Origin: Camillea tinctor
Lineage: Eukaryota; Ascomycota; Sordariomycetes; Xylariales; Xylariaceae
Length of the DNA stretch: 64,000 bases
Direction: 5' to 3'
Assembly (NCBI GenBank): GCA_022578605.1
Contig: MU394053.1
Coordinates: forward strand, 621,960 to 685,959
In this document: in pieces, positions 32,947-45,560 of the stretch
Layout of the letters: each line of letters starts with the position of its first letter
Position numbering within the stretch: the stretch's first letter is position 1
Notes under the pieces: generated by a model
Told to the model about the DNA's origin: nothing
The model's input: the letters and a program-made list of their open reading frames with translations, nothing else
Database searches by the model: none
Position numbers and translations under genes: made by a program

Positions 32947-34608
32947 TTATATTGAAAGCTTAAACCCTCCCCAGTTCAACTTGGTGAAAACTTGTCCAGG
33001 GTCATACCTAGATCGAACATCACGCAGTCTCTGCACATTCTCAGCCGGGAATCCCAGGTACGGGTTCTGGAACTCTCCAGCATCGCCCATGTAAAGAAAC
33101 TCGCTGGCTATGCCCATGGCTTGGTTGATTGCATGATGGTACTCGAGGAAGTTCTTTGCCCACGCAGTCATGCGCAGGTCATCTTCAGCGTTAGCCCAAC
33201 CGGTAGAGAGTTGCCAGACTAGATTCAACTTGTTAGTAACTTGGTTTTTGGACTTCGAATGCTATACATACTGATAAGGGACTCGTCATCTGGAAGGCCC
33301 CAAACGTTGCCAACTCCATTGTTCTTAGCGACACTGGCTGCACTCTTAGGCATGACGTTCAGAACAAATGTAGGGTACAGGCCCTCTACGTCTTTTATCT
33401 CCGAAACAGCCACCTTCCATGCTTGGTAAATCTCGTATAAACGAGCAGAAGCATCGGCGCGAACGGTGTGGTGAGCAAATTGGACACTAGTTCTGCGAGT
33501 CAGCTTGACTGGTTTCATTAGAAATTTGGCTAGTGTGTAAAGGCTTACCGGAACATCTGGTTGGGGGTCTCCTTGTCACTGTGCCACACCTTGGGGGTAG
33601 TAACATTGTTAATCTGCATAGTGGGAGGAATGTTGGTGTATGCGGAGAACCTAGAAGGAGGCGACTCGGTGCCTTCTTGGACTCCGAGCAGGAGACCACT
33701 AATTACATCCGTTGTCACATTGTAGTTGATACTAACAACCGACCCCGCACCAACTTGACCATCATCGTTGATGGTCATCTCGCTGGTAGCTTGGATGAAC
33801 TTCTCAATAGAGGCCTCGTCGAAACTCTGGATGGTAGTGCTTATTTGAGGAACTTTGTATGCCTGTAGGACAAACTTGGTCACAATGCCAAAGTTGTTCG
33901 CACCGCCTTTGAGAGCCCAGAAGAGATCGGAGTTACATGTCGAAGTAGCGACAACTTGGGTGCCATTTCCAAGCACGACATCATAGCTTTTGACACTGTC
34001 CATGGTGTAACCCCATTTGTTGATGAAGTAGTGGAAGCCTCCAATCAGCGTAAGACCAGGGACACCGACTGTCTTCATGCGGCCGCCATTGGTGTATAGT
34101 CCGTATGGGTCAAGGGCGCCGTATACGTCGGCCCACGTATTCCCGGGCCGGACCGCAATAGTAGAAGCTGCCTCGTCGACTGACATATCGGTTATGTTAT
34201 TAAGTGCTAGTAACACGCCACCCTCGATGTTGTTCGACCCCGGAAACTATTCTTGGTTAACACGAAATCGGGACCTGCTACAGAGCAGAAACTAACATTC
34301 ATGTGGCCTCCGCCACGGACCGCGAACTGCGCATTGCAAGATGCCAAGACGGTAAGAGCTTCCGAGACTTCATCCGCATTGCTTGGAAATACCATACAAG
34401 ATGGGATGACAGCAGATCGGATGTCCCAAAAATGTTTAGTCTGGGCTTCGAAGGTCGCCGAGGCGGGAAGTAGGACTGAGTCGGGGTTCTTCTGTAACAA
34501 TGCCGAACAAGCACAGTCAACGCCCGGCCTAGACGTACTAGAGTTGGTGGCTAGTGTCGACTTCGCGGCAGCGAACAGAGTCGCGCCAAACAATAACTGG
34601 CTAATCAT
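32947..34608 (-). CDS. secreted FAD-linked oxidoreductase (berberine-bridge-enzyme-like), four exons
   Basis: Proposed complement(join(32947..33218,33272..33492,33549..34246,34297..34608)), 500 aa; introns of 50, 56 and 53 nt all keep frame. It starts with a signal peptide (Leu-Leu-Phe-Gly-Ala-Thr-Leu-Phe-Ala-Ala-Ala) and carries several Asn-x-Ser/Thr sites, so it is probably secreted or vesicular. The PCMH-type FAD domain is visible as Phe-Ala-Val-Arg-Gly-Gly-Gly-His-Met-Asn (His about 102 is the usual covalent flavin site), Pro-Gly-Ser-Asn-Asn, Val-Arg-Pro-Gly-Asn-Thr-Trp and Ala-Leu-Lys-Gly-Gly-Ala-Asn-Asn-Phe-Gly-Ile-Val. The C-terminal BBE segment ends Ser-Arg-Tyr-Asp-Pro-Gly-Gln-Val-Phe. 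Such enzymes oxidise alcohols or drive oxidative cyclisations in natural-product pathways. It fits the tailoring set with the P450 and FAD monooxygenase. Confidence 0.93.
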
Positions 34609-37600
34609 TTTCGAAGCTGGTATCCCAAGTGTTCGGTGATCGTTGCAAGAGTCTGCATTTTAACCGCATTGAAGCGACCTGCAAAGATAGATTGGTTATT
34701 TTATACGACTCAGAATGTCACTACCGACATATCTCCCTAGTATTCAACACCGAAGCCTCCGTCCGAGTACATTGAGGCAGGACAGGTCCAAGTGGGTCAT
34801 ATACAATGACTTGCATAGACTGTCTTTTCATCCAATCCTGAATAATAGGATTAGACCAATAATAACTCAATCCGAAGGCACTCCCTGTTACGGTCCGCAT
34901 GCTACACTATCACGCTAGAACTCGCTCACATTTTTGATTGGTTCTGACCTTAGTGTATCTGGATAGACCCACAACCTGTATGCACGAAGTTCCATATTTG
35001 ACAGAGTATACAACATGCTTAAGTAACCTACCTCAACTTAGCCCCCCTTTCACAGTTTTCCCCTCTTCAAGTCGTAAAGCATGATTGTTCATGATACGTA
35101 TCCTAGCTACGCTTTTCTGGCAGTGTACGTGTATGCCAAGATGTGCATGATACAGGTCATAATGATTGAAGCTTGTCGAGCTGAGCTACATTAAATCACG
35201 TAAAATCTAGTTGAGCTTAGGTCATGATGACAAAGTTTAGAGAGGTGACAATAAATGACTATAGAAGTCAGGTAGCATCATGAGGTCGTAGCAGCCACAA
35301 TCTTGACGCCATGTGTATAGTCAATGAGCCTCAGATGTGTATTTGGGTAGATCGGATGGCATGTTTCAACAGCATTTTCTTCATGGTCATTGGATACCAA
35401 CAACGTGATCAAGTAAGGCTGATCTATCAGCTGAATCTGCCTTATAACCCCTGTTTCACCTGATATCAATCTTATAATACGTGTACTGAAAACCTAGATA
35501 TGAATCTGAATCGGGGCGTCGAAAAGCCGTCGTAGATTTTATGAAACCCCCTTGCAGACTGACCAGCCGGCAACGAGTAGTTTGATGCAGCAAGCTAGTT
35601 AGTCTCAAAGAATCGTCCCATATCTCGATATGCGTATGTTTATTTTTACTCTTTAGCTTCTCTTCGCCGGGCGCAATGACTCTTCCGGAAACCATAGGAG
35701 ATATCAATGCTTCAACTAAGGTAGGGGTTCCAAAGGTACGTTGACAAAATCTTGATTACAAAAGCACTATGGTTTAAGCTAAGCTTCTTAGTCAACCCTT
35801 TTCAAAAATTCCGTTGCCTAACACCAAATTTGCCCACACCGGTATTTGCTGAAGCTAAGCCTTGTAATCCAATCAGTGCATGGCGTTACTATCAGCCAAG
35901 ACTAAAGGGCTGGGGCGTTTGGCAGCCCAACAGCCTAGATAATCCTATATTTTGATGTTCCGAATCTCTTGTCCTTAGTGGGCCCCACATGGACCCTGGT
36001 CGTCTTCTAGATTATACGCTAGTGATGCGGGCAGGAATTAAGGTTATGCTAGGGTACCGAACGACCGTCACCCCCATTTCGTAAACTTATCTGATTGGTG
36101 GTCCGCTTCCAAGAATTTCTGGAAAAGGGACGTGCCACAAACTGGTACGTACCATGTGTTGTACAAGACTCATGTACCTAGGCGAAACCGAAACAATAAC
36201 CAATCGAGTCAATAATCCACGAATCAGTAGCGCACAAAGTTTATCGCAGGACATACGAACATTGCAATCTATTCAGATATCTAGGTTCTATAACCAAGTT
36301 TGATTCAATTCTAAAAGTTGAACTAAAATTATCTTCACCAATTATCTATTGCTTGTTACACCGCCCACTGTTCTCCCACCATTGACTTTGTCTTTCGTGC
36401 GGTCTAGAGCTACATAGTCTGGCCTACGTTGAACAGCATTGCTCAAACTACTCGGTGTACGTGCTTGTCTCTCAAGGCATGAATCTGTAGTCCTCGTGAG
36501 TCTCCCTGCGCGTATTGTTATCCGGATCAACAAATCAGTGCAAGTCACGTCTGTATACGAACAAATGCGCGTATAGACATATACGCGTGTTTATGCTACC
36601 TATTTTAGTGCTTAAACATTTCTTGGCGTAGCAGATACATATGCTCTCACTGAGCCGGGCAACCTGCTATCTGCTAGCAGTGAACAGAGCCTTTCACCGG
36701 GCAACGCAAAGCTCTAACAATTCGTTGTCGCCGCGTTTGTCATCCCATCAATATATCGTACCAGAAGGGTCGGTGATTTGGCGGCCGGTCGAGTCCGGGC
36801 TTCTCCTCTCGATTGATCTCACTATTTTTGTGTATCCGCAATTTCACCGGTGACGTCAGGAGCGGTGTCCCAAATCATAGGATACATGAATGTACGTACC
36901 TTGTAAGAGCAAAAGAGCGTTCAATGGATACGTAAGCAACGGTATTAGAAGCTGTTATAGAGGTTCTAGCCTCTCATACAGAAACATCCCTATTACCTAA
37001 GCTTCCCGTTGGGACCCCTGGGACACGTGGTATATCTCCCGTAGGGAAACTGTATTAAAAGCATCAGCCGATAGACTTATAGGGTCCAAGGTATGATATA
37101 CTAAATATACTGTTATAAATCAATAAATGTAGGTGAAGATTTTTTTGAGATGCATATCGAAGGTCATGATACGGTCATAAATGCATATATGGATTTATTT
37201 TGAGCACCTCGTAACTAGAAACTAGGATGTATTTTCCCTTTAGACTGTTATTTGCATGTTGGGTATTTTTTTTCTTGATTACAGCAGCTTGGAAAACACC
37301 CCCTACTGCCATGTGTCAAGGGGTAGTTAACTTATAAGAGATACTATCTGTTGCGTCTCAGCTAGGGAGATGGCCATATAATACAGAATTTGGGCACAAT
37401 GATCACTCGGTCATTGTGTGAAGCTCTTGCCCACTTGCCATAATGGGTTGCTCAACGCATATTGTAACAGTGTCAATATAGGATTAAGATTGAATCTTGA
37501 TGTATAATAAATTGATGTTAAGAACTGAAAAGAAAACAATACACATATGGGGAACTGACCGAGCATGAATAAATTTCAGGAAAATTTGATGTCCTAGACA

Positions 37601-38745
37601 TTACTAGATATGACACAAGTTAGTCGGATATCGGTGTTTGTAAGCTTTATAGATCTAGACAACTCTTAATTATAGCAACGGGGTAAAACTATAAAGAAAT
37701 ATAATCTGCCTTTATATTGAGTAATGAATGATCTGTTTAAAGCTCTAGTTATTCTAGGGACTAGTGTGAAGGCACCCCGAAGTCTTTCTAGTAGACATGA
37801 TGTTGTGATATATGCCATTTAATCTCGATTTACTACCATCTAGTAGTTCAAAGACTACAGTATCTGCATATCCTGACTGTGAAGTTAGCTAGAGGGAAGT
37901 AGCCAGAGGATTCACTATAGCTAGTGTCCTGAATGGATCACATAGGCAATCAATGACCAGCCTTCCTTATCGTACATTTGTTGTTATCTAAGTTAGAGCA
38001 TTGAGTATTTAGACAACGATACCCAAGTGTAGATATGGAACAGCTTGAAAGGGTATATAATCTATTATAAACCCATGGAGGCTTGTGTAATAGAGTTTAA
38101 TCCTGCAAACCTTCGTTATATTATATTAATATTTTCCTACGTATCTAAAATTAACATTGGATTGATCTTATAGGGGTAACGCGGTGCCCCTATTAAGGTC
38201 CTGTGATGGCCATTTCGCTGAGGTCATACATCATTCTAGTCAAATTTGTCTATTCTTAAACTCTTCATAGTCGCCCACCTTCATTTAGTCGTATATCATA
38301 TTTGCAAGGAAATATTGTGAAAGATAAATTCATCGTGTTATTAAAGAGAGATCTAGAAAGGTATTTGTTAAGCATATATGGATCCATAAATTGAATCACT
38401 TTGCAAGTGTTCGGCTTTTTGATTTTGAGGTGAATGTAGGACTTCGCGTACGCAAGGAGAAATCTATATCCAGGTAATGGGCCTAAAAGCCTCATCACTC
38501 TTAATGAGTGATCATGTGGTCTATTAAATATGTGAAAATCAACTTAAAAGAGAAAAAAAAACAGTTTTACTCCTAGCTTCTCGCTCGCATGTTAAAGCCG
38601 ATGCCTTTCGTATGGTAAAGAATATGCCCCATTCGGATTCAACTCAGTCCACCACATCCACAACTGACAAAGGAAAGGCGACTAGCTTGATGTGATATTG
38701 CCTCCAGGTGTTTTGTTTGAGAGGTCAAAGAGAATGTTTGTGGGA
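34609..38745. other. 4-kb gene-poor AT-rich region
   Basis: I find no gene. AT content rises through 37000-38600 and the open frames are short and biased. It could be decayed DNA or an old insertion, but I see no long terminal repeats or transposase motif. The words TATAAT-like and CCTAGGTAC-like recur. Confidence 0.55.
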
Positions 38746-39377
38746 TTATACCGACACTGATGGCGTGTCGCTAGGAGCACCCATTTCGTACTGATTCTTC
38801 CGTTGCGCTTCACGGAATTCCTTGTATTCACGAAATGATAGGAAGCTCAAAAACGCGGAAATCAAACTGTTAAATTCTGTTAGTGGTGGTGTAGCCTCGG
38901 ACGTGGACCTTCTCTGGTGAACCACCACATACCTGACTTGTATGGCTAGTACAACAACAGCCCAGTTTAGAAGACAGGATACACCAGTGCATGTCTGCGT
39001 GGTATTTGCCTGGATTGCCATGAAAGCAACCGCGGCCCAAAAGACAATCTCGAGGCAGTTCAGGATCAGGTTTGCCTTCTTGCTCTCCCACTTCTTAAAT
39101 CTTTGAACACGTTCCGTGAGAAGTTGGTACGATATGATGACGAGCGATTTCGCACCCTATTTTCGACCGGAGATTAGAAACCCGTAGCTATAGATCACGG
39201 TAGCTTGCGTGTACTTACCATAGCCAAGGCCATAGTGTCCGTCCGAGTCATCGGTCTGGACTTGTCACGGGTGATTATGCGCACGGCGGAGAAGATCATG
39301 GCCGATATCACCATGCCGAGATCAGCCAGGTGAACCATGAACTTCAGGCGTGGGGTCAGAAATCTTTGTAGCTGCAT
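38746..39377 (-). CDS. four-helix (MARVEL-like) membrane protein, three exons
   Basis: Proposed complement(join(38746..38866,38933..39156,39219..39377)), 167 aa; introns of 62 and 66 nt with standard signals (donors GTAAGT and GTATGT). Four hydrophobic segments can be seen: after Pro-Arg-Leu-Lys-Phe, at Ser-Leu-Val-Ile-Ile-Ser-Tyr-Gln-Leu, at Ile-Val-Phe-Trp-Ala-Ala-Val-Ala-Phe-Met, and at Asn-Trp-Ala-Val-Val-Val-Leu-Ala-Ile-Gln. A luminal loop before the last helix holds Cys-Thr-Gly-Val-Ser-Cys, a possible disulfide. This is the layout of the small MARVEL-like tetraspan proteins common in fungi, whose function is unknown. The tail is charged. No lesion is seen. Its link to the cluster is by position only. 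Confidence 0.78.
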
Positions 39378-41669
39378 GGTTGCTAGTTTTCCGATTTGAC
39401 TGAAACGATGTAAAGAGAATGTATATTGGTGATGTTCGGAGATGTTGTGATATGAATTGACTTAGAATATGTGACTTGATGCCTTACAAATCTAGATTGT
39501 CTGGCCTGGATCATGCCAATATTATATACAGAGTTGATGATGCCAACGTTGTATAAGATTGGAATATAGATATCATTTAGTTGATTCATAACAGTTCAGG
39601 CGCGGTTAATTTTAGCAGGTAGTTTCATAGCTAGCCTGGCATTCATAGCCGATCTCAAAACCCAGCTTCGCCAGGATACTCTATAGGGCAGCATTGTATG
39701 CGAGCATTAACATATCATACATGAATTATTAAAGTTTTGGGAACACCCTCGTTCTCGCTTAGAGCCCCTATTGGTCACAATTTTCAGCCTACCAAACACA
39801 GGAGAATTGAAATCGGCACATATTGACTACTAGTTGCTCTACCCCAGATAGTCCCACTAGACTGCGCCTTTATACTGCCACATCTCTAAGTACGGGGACC
39901 TGTTTTGTTATCGGGAACTACTAATTATTGTACTAACATGGGAATCTGTATATGTAGATCAAAGATAGAAATCAACCGTGGGAGATGTCGAAGCCACATC
40001 GCTCGCACGGACTACAGAGATAACCAAGCCATAACAACACCATGGAATGCCAAGATGTTCTAAACAGGTAGTTAGTAGTAGACTACGCGATAGACGTCCT
40101 CGCGGATCGTCTATCCATTGGGAGAGTATCATTCGCGAATTGCCTTGGCAGCCGTCTCACGTATTCACTACTCTTAAAGCGACCGAGAAAAGACACATAG
40201 GGACTAGTAGCAGATGTATCCACACAGGTCTATTTTTTGGGGGGGAAATGTCCTACACTTCTCACTACTTCGGTTTCTAGAACCAATCTTGTTTTCCACC
40301 CGGGACTTTGTATTCAAGGGCGGTCCAGGCCAGGGCTTCCTAACTGACGTGTCGGATCCATGCGACGGTTCCAGCGGTTTTCAGGTGGACAAGGCTGACA
40401 GCATGCATGCAGATAACCTCGTGGGCTTAGCTAATGATACGACGACATGCAAAGCAGCGTTTATTGTAATATTTTCTAATAACTTGATAAAAAATGAAAG
40501 CATGCGTACATTACCAAGCATAAAGGAGATCAGCATACATTCAGCCCCTTTCGTTGAAGGATGACTTGTCATTCCTCGTCTACAAGAACCCCTATCTTGA
40601 TAGACCTACGAGGTAATCGACTAGAGAGAATCTCACTCGGGGCACTTGTCGGATATCCCGACCAAGTCAAGGAAAATAGCCAGGAGGTAAGATATGTTGG
40701 GTATGTGTAGAGTTAGTGAATTTTACTTTCTATGTTAAGTAGGTAGGTATGGTTTTTGAGTATCTACACGCTGATCTGTGTAGTAAGAGAGTCATGTAAA
40801 TTTATGATATTCCATCCTTTTCACTTCTTCTAAATGAAAAGCCTGTATCACATTAACTATACCTTGAGATACAATTCATCTGTATATATCTGACTCTTGC
40901 CTAGGAACAATCGGGAAAACTGGCAACGACGCTGATCCTTCCTGTTACTATTACTATTACTATTACGTAAAGCAATTCATGCCATGGAGCGATATATAAA
41001 ATGCTCGAGGTGTTCTTCGACTGCCTTTTGAGTTCCTGCACCAGAAAGGCTCATTTATGGCCTCTTTAGTAACCCCTTACAACCTCCAAATTGTTCTCAA
41101 GTCCTCATAAATGTACCAACTTATAAAGAATTAGGATTCAGCAAACCTAAGTATAAATATACATTCGGTTCATTGTTTACTCCTTAATCGCTTTGCGTGG
41201 GTCCCAAAAGTGACAAGTCTCTCGGCCTGCTATGCGAGTGAAACTACAATATTCGCATAACTTCGTACGTTTTTCACAACAAGGTTGTCACTTTATTGTC
41301 GTTGAGGGGAAACCTAGCAACTTCAATTGATTTATTGCTGCGATTCAGCCAAAATGTGGTCGATTTCCGACCGGTTCATTTCCGAGTCCCTTATGCGATG
41401 GAGCGACGGCGAGAATCCTCTCGGTGGGCAGCCAGTGAACTTGTGTCCCACTACGCCTTTACAAAAACACTAACCAGAACCGCGATGGAGCATCGTGCAC
41501 TACCGAAATCAATGACGAACAATGCACAAAACCGTGCCGAAATATAAAGATGGCAGGTCGCCGAGCTCGGGAAATATGTCTTCTCTTCAGTTCTGAAGGA
41601 TTATAGCCTTATTACCGTCTAGCAAGTTTAGAATCTTCATACCTAGCATCCCATCACCAATCATCCATC
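39378..41669. other. intergenic, no supported gene
   Basis: Open frames at about 40214-40564 and 41296-41547 show no recognisable domain; the latter lies in the promoter of the FAD monooxygenase and is probably chance. A (TTACTA)n microsatellite-like run sits at about 40945-40965. Confidence 0.5.
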
Positions 41670-43048
41670 ATGGCAGCATCCAAGCCCTATCCGCACGTGC
41701 TCATCGTCGGCGCCGGCCTCAGCGGCCTGACGCTAGCGCAAATCCTCCGCAAGAACGGCGTCTCATTCGAGGTCTTCGAGCGAGACGCGAGCGTCGATGC
41801 GCGCACGCAGGGGTGGGCAATCGCGCTCCACGGCCCCGTGCTGGAAGGCCTGAAGGCCTCTATGCCAGAGGACATCGGCCCCATCGAGCAGACGAACCAT
41901 CTGACGCCGCTGGACCACCTTCCGGCACAGTTCGTATTCTACGACGCGAAGAAGCCCGGATTGCGCGTGGGCGTTAACGACGACGAGAGTGGCAAGATCG
42001 TGCGCGCGAATCGCCAGCGTCTGCGCGACTGGCTGCGCACGTACATCGATGTGCAGTACGGCAAGCGTGCAGCGCGCATCAAGGAGAGTTCCGACAAAGT
42101 AGTTGTGTGGTTTGAGGACGGCACCTCGGCCACGGGGGATATACTTGTCGGCGCGGAGGGGAGCCGGAGCATGGGTATGTATATTGAGAAATCAGATCGT
42201 GTTGCGTTTCGGCTACTAAACTAGGGTCTTCTTCTTAGTCCGCAAGCACCTCCTTCACGGCCAAGACGTCATGAATCCCCTTCCCGTAGGATCGCTCGTC
42301 GGCGAGATCGAACTTAGCGGTGCCGAATTTAGCCAGCAGCTCGAGCTAGGCCACTCGGCCTACATCGTGATGGGAGATTCCAAAGACCAGTGTTCGATAT
42401 TCGCTGCACTCAACAAAGTGTCTCCCGACGGGAATATGGGCTACTACTACTTCATTCTACACTGGGTTGACGAGGCAGCAGCTCGTAGCACCGAAGACAA
42501 GCCGTATTGGACGGTGAACGCGACGAAGGAAGAGCTGGCCGCGTTCGCTAAGGAGAAAGCCAAGATGTACCCTGAGCACCTTCGCGTGCTCATTGATAAG
42601 GTACCCGTCGACAGATACCGAAAGCCCGGTATCGTGCTACAAAGTGTTGAGCTCACAGCAGAGCAATTGCCTCTGGGGCGGGTGACGTTGATTGGGGATG
42701 CCGCGCACTCAATGACGCCATGTAAGTTCCCCTGGGTCTGCCTGAGTTGAGAATGAAGAAGAAACTGATGATTTTTATGATTTAGTTCGTGGCGAAGCGG
42801 GTGTCTGTGCCCTAACGGATGGACTGAGACTTGGGGATGTCATCACCCGCATTAAAGAGACACAGGCACAAGGTCCGGAATACAAGCAGCTTATAGCCGA
42901 GTATCGTGACGACATGCTCAAGCGTAGTGCGAAATCTATTAAAGTTTCTAATCCAGTATTGGAACAACAAGCAAGGGATCCGAACTATAAATGGGTCACA
43001 TGTGGTAAGGAGGTGGCTCCGTTGCCAGAGGAGAGCATTACAATCTAG
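41670..43048 (+). CDS. FAD-dependent monooxygenase (PHBH-fold), three exons
   Basis: Proposed join(41670..42174,42239..42721,42786..43048), 416 aa; two 64-nt introns, all in frame. The N-terminal Rossmann motif Val-Gly-Ala-Gly-Leu-Ser-Gly-Leu (13-20) with Glu at the end of beta-2 (Phe-Glu-Val-Phe-Glu-Arg) binds FAD. Asp-Ile-Leu-Val-Gly-Ala-Glu-Gly-Ser (about 158-166) is the dual-binding segment, and Gly-Asp-Ala-Ala-His-Ser-Met (about 321-327) is the ribose-binding motif, followed after the last intron by Phe-Arg-Gly-Glu-Ala-Gly-Val. The length is near the family's 400-450. Such enzymes hydroxylate or epoxidise aromatic and polyketide substrates with NAD(P)H and O2. The gene is GC-richer than its surroundings and is preceded by 2 kb of empty DNA. 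It fits as a tailoring enzyme at the right edge of the accessory block. Confidence 0.92.
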
Positions 43049-45560
43049 CCCTAGATTCACTTGATATGCGTACATTTTATTTTAACAGCGTATTTGCATG
43101 TTCCGCTTTGTATACGGTCAGCAGTATCTAGTTCCAAGTAAGCTACGAGTAGATTCGGTACCTAGTTAATTATATATCCTCGGTATTCCCAGAACTTGTT
43201 GAGTGTCTCATTAGTAGAAGAAGTATGTGTTGGTCCGCTATGTACAGTAAGTGGAAAACGTTTATTGCTTAAAGAGTAGCACATTATTTCGAAGTGAAAT
43301 CGAGATCGGGATACAATACATACTTCTCTTACAGTGATAGGATTCTAACAGTGAATTAAAGGAAGCGGCTAGAATTCTCGAACAGGGAAAAATGAAATGC
43401 TGCAAGACTCCATGCCAGTGCTCCTGTATTTGCAAAAGAGCAGTCGATCTTGTTCGAGAGATTCGGGCACCTGGTCTAAAAACCGGTAGGTTCTATGGGA
43501 AATCTGTTGTACAATGACTTCAAAAGTGTTCATTCCACACATTCGAGAATAGTAAGCCTTGATAATCTAACAGCCCTTGTTTCTCAGTGTACCACACGGT
43601 AAAATTTGAAGATCACTAGAAGCCAGGAGAAAGAGGCTGACATCATATTAGTGCCAAACAACAAAGTTGTACCATGGTTACCTGGGAGGCCTCAGTACAC
43701 AGTATCTACATTGGATCAATTACGCTTTTCTATATCATCGTACAAGCCGCTTCTTTCAATGCTCCTATCAAGGCTCACGTCACCCTAAGTGCCAACGAAT
43801 AGATAATTATGCCTAAGCTTTGTTAGAGTACATAACAGGAAGATCTACATGGCGATCTCAGATTATCCTTGTTCAAGTCTGTATAAGAGCATCTCTCCAT
43901 ATCTCAACCATGTTTAACATATCACAGCCTGTTCTCACCCCAGAACGCATTCTTTCCAGTATACTTCCCTTCCCACCCCATACCATCCTATCCCATTCCA
44001 AGCCATGTAACCTAGTACAATATCCACATGATCCTTATCGTGTACTTCCTGACTTCGGGCAGACGGCTATGTAGTTATTGTTCCACATACCTAATTACTA
44101 TCATTATATTATGCTCAGCACTAAAAAAAATCCCAACGAGAAACTATGATCACATGCTGTGCCAGTCATGAGTTATAGATTACGTCACACAGGGGCCCTC
44201 CGCAATTTTCGGCAAGCCACACGAGTCCGAAGCAGAGTTCACTCTGGAGTCTGGTCCGGCGCTGTGTTGCGCAGTCAACCTTTTGGGGGAGGGGAATACA
44301 TATCGTCGAATCTTGAGCACGCCACACTTTACCGCCTACGGCCGGTATTATATATATAGTGTATGTCAGGAGCGAGTGCACATTGTCCCTTTGAGAATCA
44401 GCACTTATATAGCAGTCTACGATATATTGAACACCAAGGTATACTATTTTGCGGATATCTAGGCTAAACACTATCCTGTGAGGTCTCCGGCTCGCAAGTC
44501 AGGAATAACAGCGTATATAGCGAGTTGTCTTGTCTATTGTTCTCTGAAGTCGATAGTATATCATGAGTTAATTCTAAATAGGATAAACTACCTAGGTAGG
44601 TACCTAATTACTATAACCTACGCCATATTAGATGTAATAAACATCCCCCTATCTACTTAAACCAACAAGCCCCCCCTCATCGCCATACCAAGTTATTGTA
44701 AATACTCCTTATCACTGGGACACAAACAGAATCATCCATCCTTACTACAAGCACCTATAGGTACTCCTAAACCAAAGTCCACGCATAGCTTATGTAATCC
44801 CCTTCCACTTCCATCCTCAAGTATCAACATCCAGCCTCCTTCCCATTTTCCAGACAGATAAATCATATATATAAACGTACCTAGGTACATAAGATCAAAT
44901 ACACCCAAACCTCAAATAGTCTCCCCCAAAAATGCGCACCTAAGTAAAATATATATACATACGTAGTGTAGATAACACCCAGCATGTGGATCCCGTCTCC
45001 GCCTGCCCCTCAAATCCGCGCACTCCACAACCATGCTTCCTCCGGTGGTGGCCGAGGTTCTTTTTCTTAGTTTCCCTCGCTCTGAAATCCCCTCAACGGC
45101 AGGATACAGCATCGATTCATCTTACTGTCCGAACTACAGTCGAAATAAGACGTCCGCCCTTCCAAAAGAAAAGAAGAAGAAAAAAACCAGGTTACAGGAG
45201 AGCCCAAAGTGAACAAACTATTTTCCTCCGCCTTCTCAGCTTACCCACCGAGGTGTTACTCGGCATACGGGGGCGGGGGCTAGTTAGATACCATGCGGCA
45301 TAAGATCGTACCTAGATCCCTAAGCATTTCAGAGACGGCGTGTTTCGAAGAAACGCAGTAAGCGGGAGCTCCTGTGAGGTTTCAATATCCAGCATACCTA
45401 CCTAGTTAGCAAGAGACAGAGAGTGGGGATAAGCACAGAGCTTTAACAAGCTGAAGCCTTATATCAATACTATTTTCATAAGGTTAAGTACTTGCAGATA
45501 CCTATCACACACGCGCCGAACCCCCTCCCCAATTCCCCATACCCAGCCCTCAGCCTAGCC
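43049..45560. other. intergenic, no supported gene
   Basis: Nothing recognisable. Near 44590-44610 and 44880 the palindromic TACCTAGGTA word occurs. An AT-rich ATATATA stretch lies at about 44350 and 44950. Confidence 0.6.

Noticed and set aside
40047..40564. Two overlapping frames of about 77 and 116 codons
   Set aside because: No recognisable motif, no intron pattern, atypical composition; I cannot support a gene.
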